DNA from: DATARN01 sp963851105
GTDB lineage: Bacteria > Actinomycetota > Acidimicrobiia > Acidimicrobiales > Palsa-688
Direction: 5' to 3'
NCBI GenBank assembly: GCA_963851105.1
Contig: CAWKNP010000002.1
Location: forward strand, 434,001 to 498,000
DNA: 64,000 nucleotides
Made by a program: the position numbers and the translations under genes. The notes under the pieces were generated by a model. It saw only the letters and a list, made by a program, of their open reading frames with translations. It searched no databases and had not been told where the DNA came from. The stretch's first letter is position 1. Each line of letters starts with the position of its first letter. Of this stretch, positions 24,874 to 34,157 are shown in pieces.

Positions 24874-27168
24874 CTAGCCGGCCGCAGAGACCCGGCCGTA
24901 GAGCGTCGTGCGCTGCTCGAGACGCCGTCCGAGCGAGTCGGCCAGCGTCCGCAGCGTGGCCTCGTCCACCACTTGCCCGTGGCGGGCCCCCGCGGCGCGG
25001 GAGATGTTCTCGTCCATCAACGTGCCGCCGAGATCGTTGACCCCCGCCTGCAGGAGCTGACGGACCCCGTCGAGGCCCATCTTCACCCACGACGCCTGGA
25101 TGTTGGGGATCCACCCGTGGTAGGCGATGCGCCCCACCGCGTGCATCAGGAGCGCCTCGCGGTAGGTGGGTCCCCGCCGGGCCCGCTTCTGCAGGTAGAT
25201 GGGCGCCGCCATGTGCACGAACGGCAACGGGACGAACTCGGTGAAACCGCCCGTCTCCTTCTGGAGATCACGGGTGCGCACCAGGTGGCGAGCCCAGTGC
25301 ACCGGCTGCTCGATGGCCCCGAACATGATCGTGATGTTGGACCGCAGCCCGAGTGAATGGGCCGTGCGGTGGACCTCGAGCCATTGCTCGGTATTGATCT
25401 TGTCGGGGCACAGGACAGCGCGCACTTCGTCGTCGAGTATCTCCGCCGCCGTCCCCGGCAGGGTCTTCAGCCCCGCGTCCATCAGCCGCGTCAGGTACGC
25501 GGCCAACGGCTCGCCGAGCCTGCGGGCCCCCTCGTGGACCTCGAGGGCGGTGAAGGCGTGGATGTGGATGCTGGTCGAGGCGGCCCGCACCGCCCTGATC
25601 ACCTCGAGGTAGTAGTTCCCGTCGAAGCTCGGGTGGATGCCGCCCTGCAGGCAGACCTCGGTGGCGCCGAGAGCCTCGGCCTCGACCACCCGGGCGGTTA
25701 TGTCATCGAGTGTCAACAGGTACGGGTTGCCGCGCAGGTTGAGCGACAGCGGCCCCTTCGAGAAGGCACAGAACCGGCACTTGAAGGTGCACACGTTGGT
25801 GTAGTTGATGTTGCGGTTGACGACCCAGGTGATGACGTCGCCGACCGCGGCCTCCCGCAGGCTGTCGGCGACATCGGCCACCGCCACCACCTCGGGACCC
25901 CGGGCGCCGAACAAGGTGGTCAGCTCCTCGATCCCCGGTTCCTGGCCCCGCGCGACGCCGGCGAGCACCTCGGCGACGGGCCCTCTGATACCTCGGGGCC
26001 CGGAGCCGGAACTGTGCGCCACGGGCGGCAGCAGGAGCGGCGGGGGCGCCTCGGCCCCCGAGTACCAGACCTCGCCAGGCTCGCGGGCCAGGCTCTCGGC
26101 GTCGGAACGGTCGAGCACCGCGAAGCGCATCCCGGCGTCGAGCCACCGCTCGGCGGCGGCTCCCGCGGCGTAGCGGGGGTAGATGGTGAGTCGCGCTGCG
26201 AGTGCGAAGCCGGCCCCCTCCGTGACCGCCCGCAGGTGCTCGAGGGCGGGCCACGGCCGCTCGGGGTTCACAAAGTCGGCGGTGACCGGCGACACCCCGC
26301 CCCAATCGCCGACGCCCGCAGCCAGCAGCGGCGCCAGGTCGTCGGAGAGATTTGGCGGCACCTGGACCTGGATGTCGGCCGGCAGCACCAGCCGGGCGGC
26401 GGCGACCGACCACAGCAGCTCCTCCGGCGGGCACGGCGACGCGGCGTGCATGGCGGTTCCCGCCTTGGGCAGGAAGTTCTGGACGATCACCTCCTGGACG
26501 TGGCCGTGGCGGCCGTGCGAGGCCGAGATGGCCGCAAGCGCCGCCAGCCGGTCCGCCCGGGTCTCGCCGATGCCGACCAGGATCCCGGTGGTGAACGGGA
26601 TGTCGAGCCGCCCCGCCGCCTCCAGCGTGGCCAGCCGCCGATCCGGCGTCTTGTCCGGCGCTCCCCGGTGGCAGTCGAGATCAGGGCGCAGCGACTCGAT
26701 CATCATCCCCTGCGACGCGCTGACGGGGCGTAACCGCGCCAGGTCCGACTCCGACAGTGCCCCGGCATTGGCGTGAGGGAGGAGCCCGGTCTCGGTGACG
26801 ACCATGGCGCACATGGCGACCAAGTACTCCACGGTCGAGGCGTACCCGTGCTCGGCCAGCCAGTGGCGAGCCGACGGGTAGCGGTCCTCGGGCCCTTCGC
26901 CCAGGGTGAACAGAGCCTCGGAGCACCCGGCGGCGGCCCCGGCGCGGGCGATGCCCAGCACCTCGTCGGGCGAGAGGTAAGGCGCCGCCAGCCGGGCCGG
27001 CGCTTTGGCGAAGGTGCAGTAGCCGCATCGGTCCCGGCACAACATCGTCAGCGGGATGAAGACCTTCGGCGAGTAGGTGACCCGGCGGCCCCACTCCCGG
27101 TCCCGGATCTCGCCGGCCAGGGCAACGAGGTCACAGAGCGCGAAACCGAGAAGCTCGTCAATGGGCAT
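24874..27168 (-). CDS. fbiC: F420 biosynthesis protein FbiC (CofG/CofH fusion)
   Basis: A 764-residue fusion that makes the F420 precursor 7,8-didemethyl-8-hydroxy-5-deazariboflavin from tyrosine and the flavin-pathway intermediate. The N-terminal CofG domain has the radical SAM motif CRDRCGYC, and the C-terminal CofH domain has CTFKCRFC; each binds a [4Fe-4S] cluster and SAM. I chose ATG 27168 because TAGGGT lies 7 nt upstream (leaderless). The open frame extends to 27414, but that part lacks family similarity and overlaps the divergent gene. A deazaflavin-dependent metabolism is implied. Confidence 0.95.
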   Translation of the reverse strand: MPIDELLGFALCDLVALAGEIRDREWGRRVTYSPKVFIPLTMLCRDRCGYCTFAKAPARLAAPYLSPDEVLGIARAGAAAGCSEALFTLGEGPEDRYPSARHWLAEHGYASTVEYLVAMCAMVVTETGLLPHANAGALSESDLARLRPVSASQGMMIESLRPDLDCHRGAPDKTPDRRLATLEAAGRLDIPFTTGILVGIGETRADRLAALAAISASHGRHGHVQEVIVQNFLPKAGTAMHAASPCPPEELLWSVAAARLVLPADIQVQVPPNLSDDLAPLLAAGVGDWGGVSPVTADFVNPERPWPALEHLRAVTEGAGFALAARLTIYPRYAAGAAAERWLDAGMRFAVLDRSDAESLAREPGEVWYSGAEAPPPLLLPPVAHSSGSGPRGIRGPVAEVLAGVARGQEPGIEELTTLFGARGPEVVAVADVADSLREAAVGDVITWVVNRNINYTNVCTFKCRFCAFSKGPLSLNLRGNPYLLTLDDITARVVEAEALGATEVCLQGGIHPSFDGNYYLEVIRAVRAASTSIHIHAFTALEVHEGARRLGEPLAAYLTRLMDAGLKTLPGTAAEILDDEVRAVLCPDKINTEQWLEVHRTAHSLGLRSNITIMFGAIEQPVHWARHLVRTRDLQKETGGFTEFVPLPFVHMAAPIYLQKRARRGPTYREALLMHAVGRIAYHGWIPNIQASWVKMGLDGVRQLLQAGVNDLGGTLMDENISRAAGARHGQVVDEATLRTLADSLGRRLEQRTTLYGRVSAAG

Positions 27169-27175
27169 TTCCGCA

Positions 27176-27195
27176 ACCCTATGCGCCAGTAGTTT
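27176..27195. promoter_or_regulatory. Divergent -10 elements for fbiC and the GNAT-like gene
   Basis: TAGGGT (27181-27176, minus) precedes the fbiC ATG by 7 nt. TAGTTT (27190-27195, plus) precedes GTG 27202 by 6 nt. The whole 33-nt intergenic region is therefore two back-to-back leaderless starts. The fbiC element shares TAGGGTTGCGG with the tkt promoter. Confidence 0.45.
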
Positions 27196-27201
27196 CCAAC
27201 C

Positions 27202-28092
27202 GTGCCCCTCCTTTCTCTCGAACAAGTGGGAAAAGGGCTTCCGGGGCGCGAGTTCGCCGACCTCGCCATCGCGCTCGGCGCCCACCACCCGGGCGCCGGA
27301 TGGCTGCTGGCGGGGCAACGAAGGCGCCTGCTGGCACCGCGGGCGGACGGACACGAGGCAGCGCTGCTGCTCGCCCGCCGCGACGGTCGCCCTGTGGCCC
27401 GGCTGAGCGCCCACCGCCAGGCCGACGGCGAGGGGTGCTTCGGTTTCCTGGCGGTGGAGGGTCCCGGCGACGGCGACGCCGTGGCGGCGCTGTTGGCGGC
27501 GGCCGCCCGGTGGCTGGCCGAGCGGGGAGCTGACACCTTGATCGGGCCGGTGTCGTGGACGGCGGCGCAGGAAGCGGGCGTCCTCGTGGCGGGGAACGAT
27601 CAGCCGGCGGTGACCGGCCGCGCCTGGACTCCGGCGTGGTACGGGGATCTCCTGGAGGCGGCGGGCCTGGCGGTGGCCGAGGAGCAGTGGTCCTACCGCC
27701 TGCCCGCAGGCGGCAACGGCCTCCCGCTCGCCCCCGCTGACCTCGTTGTGCCGTCCGACGTCAACCGCTTCGCCGACCCTGCCCTCCTGCTGCGCGACCC
27801 CGATTCCGGCGGTTCAGTGGTGGCCGTCCCCGACCTGGCGGGCGGCCTCGACGGCGGCGGATCCCACCGCCGGGCATGGTCATTGGCCCGCCAGGCCCGC
27901 CGCCGGGAGTGGGCGGGCTGCGTGGTCACCGCGGTCGACGGGCCGCCCGAAGTCTTGATCCCGGGCCTGTGCGCCGCCGCCGGCCGGGCCGGGTACCAAT
28001 GGGTGCTCAGCCCGTGGGCCCCCGACAACGCGACGCCGGTGATGCGCCACCGCCTCTACCGGGGAGCTGTCGCCACGCTCGTCGACACCTGA
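27202..28092 (+). CDS. GNAT-like acyltransferase family protein
   Basis: A 296-residue cytoplasmic protein. The pattern RPVARLSAHRQ, then GCFGFLAVEGPGDGDAVAALL and AARWLAERGADTLIGPVSW resembles a family of uncharacterised GNAT-superfamily proteins. A second half contains a further domain ending QWVLSPWAPDNATPVMRHRLY. The acyl donor and substrate are unknown. It is divergent from fbiC. Confidence 0.65.
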   Translation: MPLLSLEQVGKGLPGREFADLAIALGAHHPGAGWLLAGQRRRLLAPRADGHEAALLLARRDGRPVARLSAHRQADGEGCFGFLAVEGPGDGDAVAALLAAAARWLAERGADTLIGPVSWTAAQEAGVLVAGNDQPAVTGRAWTPAWYGDLLEAAGLAVAEEQWSYRLPAGGNGLPLAPADLVVPSDVNRFADPALLLRDPDSGGSVVAVPDLAGGLDGGGSHRRAWSLARQARRREWAGCVVTAVDGPPEVLIPGLCAAAGRAGYQWVLSPWAPDNATPVMRHRLYRGAVATLVDT

Positions 28093-28095
28093 GGC

Positions 28096-28125
28096 GGCCC
28101 GGCGCGTCCGGCGCGCCCGGCTGGG
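28096..28125. terminator. GC-rich convergent hairpin
   Basis: The 33-nt convergent gap between the GNAT-like and SGNH genes holds an imperfect GC-rich inverted repeat (about gcccggcgcg with cgcgcccggc). There is no U-tract. Terminator function is a guess from position. Confidence 0.3.
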
Positions 28126-28980
28126 CTAACGCCGAATTCCCGCCGCCCGCAGGGCGGAAGCCACGGCCCGGGCGTCGGCCGCTTCCCCCTTGGCGTTGGG
28201 GTGGATCGGGAACGCGCCGTCGGGGATGAGAGGCTCGATCCAGCGGGTGCCGATCGACTTGCAGGCGTCGTGGCCGGCGCTTGCGGAATAGGTGTCGACA
28301 TAGTTTGCGCCGTGGGTCGCGGCCTCGTGCTGGAGCATGGCATTGAGAGCCAGCTCGACGCCGTTCAGGTACGCCACGTCGCCGGTCGTCAGCGGGAGCT
28401 GCGGGTAGCAGGATCCCTGCTGGGGGAGGATGTCGGGGTAGCCGACCACGAAGACCGCGGCTGCGGGCGAGCGCAGGTGGATGCCGGCGAGGGCGGCGCC
28501 GATCACGGAGGCGTCGGCGCCCACCTCATTGGTGAAGAAGTCGCCGAACAGGCTTCGGCAGGGAGCGCCGATATTGAGCAGGTCGAGGGCGTCGGTCACG
28601 CTGCAGGCGATGATGGCGCTGAGGAATAGCTGGTTGTCGTTGCCGCCGATACCGATGGTCACGACCGCCGTCGATGCCCCGAGCGCCTGGTATTGGGGCG
28701 GCTGGTCGAAGTACTGCGCGGTGGTCATGTTGGCCGTCGTGGCGCTGCTGCAGCTACGGTCGTTGAGGGTGAGGCCGAGGGCGGCGGCCGTCAGGTGGGG
28801 GTAGTTGATCGCCGAGCGGAAGCAGTCCGGCGGCGCGCCGGGCGCCGCCGGCAAGACCAGCGGGGCCGCGGTGTAGGAGTCGCCTAACGACACGTACGAA
28901 ACCGGCGCGGCCCCCGCCGGGGCGAGTGCACCGGCCACCAGGACCAGGGCCGTGAGGGCCGTCGCCACAACCTTCATCAC
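28126..28980 (-). CDS. Secreted SGNH/GDSL hydrolase
   Basis: A 284-residue exported esterase or lipase. A signal peptide (about 1-25) precedes block I SLGDSYTA with nucleophile Ser35; the block III Asn is in IGIGGND; the C-terminal IHPNAKG carries the catalytic His. Six or more Cys probably form disulphides outside the cell. It resembles SEST-type actinobacterial lipases. GTG 28980 lies 8 nt after a TATAGT -10 element, consistent with leaderless translation. Confidence 0.9.
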   Translation of the reverse strand: MMKVVATALTALVLVAGALAPAGAAPVSYVSLGDSYTAAPLVLPAAPGAPPDCFRSAINYPHLTAAALGLTLNDRSCSSATTANMTTAQYFDQPPQYQALGASTAVVTIGIGGNDNQLFLSAIIACSVTDALDLLNIGAPCRSLFGDFFTNEVGADASVIGAALAGIHLRSPAAAVFVVGYPDILPQQGSCYPQLPLTTGDVAYLNGVELALNAMLQHEAATHGANYVDTYSASAGHDACKSIGTRWIEPLIPDGAFPIHPNAKGEAADARAVASALRAAGIRR

Positions 28981-28987
28981 ACTGGCG

Positions 28988-28994
28988 TACTATA
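28988..28994. promoter_or_regulatory. Overlapping divergent -10 elements (TACTATA)
   Basis: The 7-bp TACTATA gives TACTAT on the plus strand (DivIVA-like gene, about 29-nt leader) and TATAGT on the minus strand (SGNH gene, 8 nt to its GTG). Both match the -10 consensus 5/6. One AT-rich patch can thus serve both directions. Confidence 0.5.
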
Positions 28995-29028
28995 GGTGCG
29001 GGCGGAGACAGCGACTTCGGAGGAACCG

Positions 29029-29856
29029 ATGACGACCACCGAGCTGGCCCAGGAGTTTGCCGTCACCGTCCGCGGCTACGACCGAGCTCAAGTCGACGGC
29101 TATGTCGACACGTTGCGGGAGTGGCTTGGCAACGCCACCTTGCGCATGGAAGCGGCGGAAGCCCAGAACTCACAACTCCGGGAGCAGGTCGTGCTGCTGC
29201 GGACCCGGCTGGCGCAACTGGAACAACAGGTCAGCGACCACCCGCCCCGTACCATCGAGGCCTTGGGTGACCGCCTCAGCCAGATCCTCCTTCTGGCCGA
29301 GGAGGGGGCCATCGCGGTGCAGGCCGATGCCGAAGCAGAAGCGGTGGCCATCATCGGCCGAGCCCGACAGGAGGCGGCCGACATGGTCGGCGCCGCCCAG
29401 TCCCGCCACGCCGAGATGGAGGCGTTCGTGGCCGGCGCCGGCCAGCAGGCCGCCGACCTGATCCAGCGCGCCGAGTCCAAGGGCTTCGAGACCGCTCGCC
29501 AGCTGGTCGCAGACGCCGAGTCGGCCGCCGCCGCCCGGGAAGCCGCCGCCGACGAAGCTGCTCGCCGCCTCGTCGCCGACGCCGAGACGCGCGCCGCCGC
29601 CCGGGAAGCCGCCGCCGCCGAGAAGGGTGAAACGATCGTCGCCGACGCCCGGGGCGAACGCGACCGCACCCTCGATCTGCTGCACGAGGAGCGGGCGGCG
29701 CTGCTCAACGAACTCCGGCGCCTGACCGCCGAGCGCGACGAGGTACGCGGCGGGCTCACCAAGCTCAAGGAGTCCCTGCACCGCACCATCTCCGAACTGG
29801 AGGGTGGGGCTAGCGAACCCCCCGTGGCGCCGCCGCCGGGTCAACCAGCCAAATAA
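29029..29856 (+). CDS. DivIVA-domain coiled-coil protein
   Basis: A 275-residue protein. The N-terminal DivIVA motif (FAVTVRGYDRAQVDGYVDTL) is followed by long coiled coil. DivIVA/Wag31 proteins sense negatively curved membrane and organise polar growth or septation. Residues about 160-210 contain a duplicated unit VADAE-x2-AAAREAAA, encoded by a near-perfect DNA repeat. The tail is Pro-rich. ATG 29029 follows an AGGAGG-like site. Its 3' end overlaps the convergent pgl gene by 47 nt. It is an extra paralogue candidate rather than clearly Wag31. Confidence 0.85.
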   Translation: MTTTELAQEFAVTVRGYDRAQVDGYVDTLREWLGNATLRMEAAEAQNSQLREQVVLLRTRLAQLEQQVSDHPPRTIEALGDRLSQILLLAEEGAIAVQADAEAEAVAIIGRARQEAADMVGAAQSRHAEMEAFVAGAGQQAADLIQRAESKGFETARQLVADAESAAAAREAAADEAARRLVADAETRAAAREAAAAEKGETIVADARGERDRTLDLLHEERAALLNELRRLTAERDEVRGGLTKLKESLHRTISELEGGASEPPVAPPPGQPAK

Positions 29857-30484
29857 CCTGGTCGGCGGTCACCCGGGCCGCGGGGAGGTCGGCGCCGTCG
29901 TAGACGGCCTGCATCGCTTCGCGCTTGGACTCCCCGGCCACGGTGAAAATGACGAGCCGACCCCGGGCGATGCCGCTGTAGGTCAGGGTCATGCGCTTGA
30001 ACGGGTTACGCCCCGAGGGATCTTCGTTCATAGTGACGAGGACACCTGGGTCGGCGTCAAGTGCCGGGGAGCCGGGAAAAAGGGAGGCCGTGTGCCCATC
30101 GGGTCCCATCCCCAGGTGCACGACATCGATGCGCCCCATTTCGCCGAGCCGGAGCTGATAGGGCTCGGGGCCCTCCTGGCAGCGCATGGGATACACGGCG
30201 TTGGCGGCCCCGACTTTTTCCAGCAACGCCTGGCGGACCAGCAATTGATTGGAGTTCACGTCGTCGGCTGCCACGCATCGCTCGTCGGTCCACACCACGT
30301 TGACGAGCCACCAGTCGATCTGTTCGGCGCCCGCCACCGCCAAGGTCTCATAGCACTGTCGTGCCGTGGCGCCCCCCGACAGGGCCAGGGAGAACTCCTC
30401 GTCGACGCGGTTGTGGAACGCGTCCACGACGCGGCCCGCGAAGGCAGACGGAACGTCTTCAACGACGATCAGTTCCCCATGCAC
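29810..30484 (-). CDS. pgl: 6-phosphogluconolactonase
   Basis: A 224-residue SugarP-isomerase-like enzyme that hydrolyses 6-phosphogluconolactone in the oxidative pentose phosphate pathway. Typical motifs are FSLALSGGATARQCYE, VVWTDERCVAADDVNSN and HLGMGPDGHTASLFPGS. It is the last gene of the tkt-tal-zwf-opcA-pgl operon, starting at GTG 30484, 29 nt after the opcA stop. The 3' end overlaps the DivIVA-like gene on the other strand. Confidence 0.94.
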   Translation of the reverse strand: MHGELIVVEDVPSAFAGRVVDAFHNRVDEEFSLALSGGATARQCYETLAVAGAEQIDWWLVNVVWTDERCVAADDVNSNQLLVRQALLEKVGAANAVYPMRCQEGPEPYQLRLGEMGRIDVVHLGMGPDGHTASLFPGSPALDADPGVLVTMNEDPSGRNPFKRMTLTYSGIARGRLVIFTVAGESKREAMQAVYDGADLPAARVTADQVIWLVDPAAAPRGVR

Positions 30485-30513
30485 TGCCCGCAGGTTAACT
30501 GGCGATTCCGGCC

Positions 30514-31482
30514 TCAGGCCCAGGCGTCGGCCGCCACGCCTGCGGCCAGGGCCTGTTGCCACACCCGGTCGCGCCCGAGGTGGGTGAGTGCCTCGGCCAA
30601 TGACCATGCCAACGAGTCGTCGGGCAGCGGCAGGAGCTCGCTGTGCTGCGCCCCGCCGGCGATGGTCGCAGTGGCCCGCACCAGGCGTTGGCCGGTCTCG
30701 CGGCTCACCTCGAAAGTTGCCGCCGTGCCGGCGTGCAGGACGATGCGGGCGTGGCGGGCATCGTGCAGCTCGAGTTGGGGCTTGGCCAGCCCGAGGCGAG
30801 ACGCCAGCCAGCCCGCCAGCAGCCGGCGGGGACCGCCCTTGCCCTCGACTCGAGCGGCGGTGATCTGGTGGACGAACGGCCGGAACTCGGCAGACTCGAA
30901 CAGGGCCGCGACCATCTCCCGCCACGTCCGCAGCCGGACCCAGGAAAGGTCGACGATGGCCTTGCGCCCGGCGAGGGCGATGAGGCCCGCGACGTCATGG
31001 GCGTCCTTGGTGTCGACCAGGACACTGGTGGCCTTGGTCAGCAGCGGTTCCGACACCCGCGGCAGGGTGTCGGGGTACCAGACGACGATCGGGAGATCGG
31101 AGAGGGTGAACGGCTCCACGATGGAGTCGAGGTGACCGGCGGCATCGCCGCGCACCGTCAAGGCGATCTGGTCGAACGTCAGAGGATGGCCGTCGACCTC
31201 GGTGCCGTAGATGGTGACCGACGCGTCGACTCCCACGGTGTCTGCTGCCGGCTGCGGCGCGATGAGGAGGAAGCGGGCCGGGTGGTGGGCGCCGAGGGCC
31301 CGCATGACCTGCGTGGCCTGGTAGACCTCGTCGTCGTTGGCCGCCACCGCGACCAGCGTCATGACCCAGGTCCGGGAGGCGGTTCGCGCCACACTGCGGC
31401 GCAACTGGGCCATGGTGTCGACCACGGCGCCGAGGCGTACGTCGGAGCCGTTCCACCGGTTGAGGGCTACGGCGTCCGCCAC
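30514..31482 (-). CDS. opcA: Glucose-6-phosphate dehydrogenase assembly protein OpcA
   Basis: A 322-residue protein of the OpcA family, needed for full G6PDH activity in cyanobacteria and found beside zwf in actinobacteria. The segments TWVMTLVAVAANDDEVYQ, SDLPIVVWYPDTLP and WVRLRTWREMVAALFE are typical. GTG 31482 lies inside the zwf 3' end (16-nt overlap), so translation is coupled. It acts as an allosteric or assembly partner of Zwf rather than as an enzyme. Confidence 0.93.
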   Translation of the reverse strand: MADAVALNRWNGSDVRLGAVVDTMAQLRRSVARTASRTWVMTLVAVAANDDEVYQATQVMRALGAHHPARFLLIAPQPAADTVGVDASVTIYGTEVDGHPLTFDQIALTVRGDAAGHLDSIVEPFTLSDLPIVVWYPDTLPRVSEPLLTKATSVLVDTKDAHDVAGLIALAGRKAIVDLSWVRLRTWREMVAALFESAEFRPFVHQITAARVEGKGGPRRLLAGWLASRLGLAKPQLELHDARHARIVLHAGTAATFEVSRETGQRLVRATATIAGGAQHSELLPLPDDSLAWSLAEALTHLGRDRVWQQALAAGVAADAWA

Positions 31483-33041
31483 CGCCGCCCTTCCCGGGCC
31501 AGCAACTGGTCGGCCTGCTTCGGCCCCCAGGTCCCCGCCGGGTAACGGGCCAGCGGCGTGTCGCGCGACGCCCAGGCGGTGAGGATGGGATCCACGATGC
31601 GCCACGCCTGCAGCACCTCGTCGCTGCGGATGAACAACGTGGGGTCGCCGATCATGGCGTCGAGCTGGAGGCGCTCGTAGGCGTCGGGTGGTTCCTCGAG
31701 GAATGCCGCACCGTAGGAGAAGTCCATAAGCACATCGCGGACCTCGAAGGCCTGGCCGGGCACCTTGGCGCCGAAGCGCAGGCTGATCCCCTCGTCGGGC
31801 TGTATCCGCAGCACCAGGGCGTTGGGGTGCAAGTCGCGGGCCTCGTGGGCCCGGAACGGCAGGTGAGGCACCCGTTGGAACTGCAGGGCGACTTCCGTGA
31901 CCCGTTTGGGCAGCCGCTTGCCGGTGCGGATGAAGATGGGGACGCCCGCCCAGCGCCAGTTGTCCACCTCCAGGCGCATGGCCATGTAGGTCTCGGTGCG
32001 GCTGTCCGGCGCCACCGCTTCTTCTTCCCGGTAGCCCGGCACCGGCCGGCCCTCCGACCAGCCGTGTTCGTACTGGGCCCGGACGACGTCGGTCGCCACC
32101 TCCTCGACGGAGAGAATTTTGACGGCGCGCAGCGCCTTCACCTTCTCGTCGCGGATGCCCTGGGCGTCGATCGTCGCGGGCGGCTCCATGAGCGTGAGCG
32201 ACAGGACCTGCATCACGTGGTTCTGGACGATGTCGCGCAGCGCCCCGGCGGTCTCGTAGAAGCCGCCCCGGTGCTCGACGCCGAGGGACTCGGCCACGGT
32301 GATCTGGACGTGGTCGAGGTAGCGGCGGTCCCAGATGGGCTCGTAGATGGCGTTGGCAAAGCGCAGAGCGAGGACGTTCTGGACCGTCTCCTTGCCCAGG
32401 TAATGGTCGATCCGGTAGATCTGCGACTCGTCGAAGTTGCGGTGCAGCGCGGCGTCGAGTTGCAGCGCCCCCGCCAGGTCCCGCCCGTAGGGCTTCTCGA
32501 TGACCAGGCGAGCGAAGGCATCGGGGCGGGGAGGACGATTGAGACCGGCGGCGCCGAGGGCGTCGGCCACCGCTTCGAAGACGTCGGGCACCGTTGCCAT
32601 GTAGAAGAGCCGATTGCCACCGGTCCCGCGCTCGGCGTCGATCTCCTCGAGTACCGCCTTGAGGCGGTTCATGGTGTCGGCGGCGCCGTAGTCACCGTGC
32701 ACGTAGCGGAAGCCCTTGACTACCTCGACCCAGCCCGGGCCCCCGTCGGCGACGGCGTCGATCATCTTTGTCCGGAAGTCGTCGTCGCTGAGCGGGCTGC
32801 GGGCCACGCCGACGACTGCGAACGACGAGTGCAGGAGGCGCCGGCGGGACAGCGACGCGACCGCCGGGATGAGCTTGCGGGCGGTGAGATCACCCGATGC
32901 CCCGAAGATGACGAGGACGCAGGGGGGAGCCCGGCGTTCCTGGTCGAGGCCTGCGGCCAGCGGGTTGGGCTGGGGCGGTTCACCGTCGGGCGTGGCCCCG
33001 AGGGCGGTGTTCAGCCACGCCCCCCGGCCCGTGGCACTCAC
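31467..33041 (-). CDS. zwf: Glucose-6-phosphate 1-dehydrogenase
   Basis: A 524-residue NADP(or F420-independent)-linked G6PDH, the entry enzyme of the oxidative pentose phosphate pathway. The Rossmann motif is GASGDL (47-52), EKPYGRD spans 182-188, and the active-site RIDHYLGKE spans 210-218. Length and motifs are standard. GTG 33041 follows the tal stop by 21 nt. It supplies NADPH and feeds Pgl downstream, with OpcA overlapping. Confidence 0.97.
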   Translation of the reverse strand: MSATGRGAWLNTALGATPDGEPPQPNPLAAGLDQERRAPPCVLVIFGASGDLTARKLIPAVASLSRRRLLHSSFAVVGVARSPLSDDDFRTKMIDAVADGGPGWVEVVKGFRYVHGDYGAADTMNRLKAVLEEIDAERGTGGNRLFYMATVPDVFEAVADALGAAGLNRPPRPDAFARLVIEKPYGRDLAGALQLDAALHRNFDESQIYRIDHYLGKETVQNVLALRFANAIYEPIWDRRYLDHVQITVAESLGVEHRGGFYETAGALRDIVQNHVMQVLSLTLMEPPATIDAQGIRDEKVKALRAVKILSVEEVATDVVRAQYEHGWSEGRPVPGYREEEAVAPDSRTETYMAMRLEVDNWRWAGVPIFIRTGKRLPKRVTEVALQFQRVPHLPFRAHEARDLHPNALVLRIQPDEGISLRFGAKVPGQAFEVRDVLMDFSYGAAFLEEPPDAYERLQLDAMIGDPTLFIRSDEVLQAWRIVDPILTAWASRDTPLARYPAGTWGPKQADQLLAREGRRWRTP

Positions 33042-33062
33042 GCGTTCACGCGATCACCGGGA

Positions 33063-34157
33063 CTAGAACGACGAGGCTTTGTCGGTCAGGGCCTGCTGCA
33101 ACTCGTCGAAGCTCTTGGCGAAGCTGGCAACCCCCTCGTCCTCCAGCATCCGGGCGATCTCATGGGTGTCGATGCCGACTTCGGCGAGGGCCTCGAGATC
33201 GGCCTGCGCTTCCTCCACCCCCTGGTCGATCGTCCGGGCCACGACTCCGTGATCCGCGAACGCCGCCACCGTCGGTTCGGGCATGGTGTCGACGGTGTGC
33301 GGGCCGATCAGGCTCTCGACGTAGAGGAGGTCGGAATAGTCCGGGTTCTTGGTCGACGTCGAGGCCCACAACGGACGCTGGCGGTGCGCGCCCTGCGCCC
33401 GCAGGGTGGCCCAACGATCGCCGGAGAACGTCTTGCCAAAGTGCTGGTAGGCCAACTTCGCCTGGGCGATGGCGGCGCGGCCTCGCAGGGCGCGCCCTTT
33501 TTCCCCGAGTTTCTCAAGGCGACGGTCGATTTCTGTGTCGACCCGGCTGACGAAAAACGACGCCACGCTGTGAACCTTGGCCGGGTCGCCCCCGGAGTCC
33601 ACCCAGGTCTCGAGGCCGCTCAGGTAGGCCTCCATCACGTCGTCGTAACGCTCGAGGCTGAAGATCAGCGTCACGTTGATATTGCGGCCTTCGCTGATCA
33701 TCTGCCCGATGGCGGGTACCCCTTCAACCGTGGCGGGGATCTTCACCATCAGGTTCGGGAGGTTGATCCGCTCGTGCAGGTTCCGAGCCGCCGCCATCGT
33801 GCCCTCGGTGTCATGCGCCAGGTTCGGGGCCACCTCGAGGGAGACGTAGCCGTCGCCGCCGCCGCTCTGGTCGTAGGTGTCGCGCAGGACGCCGCACGCC
33901 TTGGTCACATCGTCGATGACCATGTCCCAGTACGCGGCGTCCACGCTCTCACGCCCGACGAGCGCCCGGAAGTCGTCGTCGTAGTCGGACGAGGCCTCGA
34001 TGGCCCGCTGGAAGATCGTCGGGTTGGAAGTGACCCCTCGGATCCCATCGTCGACCAGCTCCTTCAGCCGACCGGTTGTCAGGTAGGAGCGCTGGAGGTT
34101 GTCGATCCAGGGGCTCTGTCCTTGTTGGGCAAACAGCTGGTGCAGGCGTGTCGTCAT
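33063..34157 (-). CDS. tal: Transaldolase
   Basis: A 364-residue transaldolase of the longer actinobacterial type, moving a dihydroxyacetone unit between sugar phosphates. The Schiff-base lysine is Lys139 in NLMVKIPAT; GIRGVTSNPTIFQ near the N-terminus and RPLWASTSTKNPDY are conserved. Its start overlaps the tkt stop by 4 nt (ATGA), so it is translationally coupled to tkt. Confidence 0.96.
   Translation of the reverse strand: MTTRLHQLFAQQGQSPWIDNLQRSYLTTGRLKELVDDGIRGVTSNPTIFQRAIEASSDYDDDFRALVGRESVDAAYWDMVIDDVTKACGVLRDTYDQSGGGDGYVSLEVAPNLAHDTEGTMAAARNLHERINLPNLMVKIPATVEGVPAIGQMISEGRNINVTLIFSLERYDDVMEAYLSGLETWVDSGGDPAKVHSVASFFVSRVDTEIDRRLEKLGEKGRALRGRAAIAQAKLAYQHFGKTFSGDRWATLRAQGAHRQRPLWASTSTKNPDYSDLLYVESLIGPHTVDTMPEPTVAAFADHGVVARTIDQGVEEAQADLEALAEVGIDTHEIARMLEDEGVASFAKSFDELQQALTDKASSF

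Noticed and set aside
27169..27414. Longer FbiC start at 27414.
   Set aside because: The extra 82 residues overlap the divergent GNAT-like gene and lack CofG similarity; a -10 element sits 7 nt before ATG 27168.
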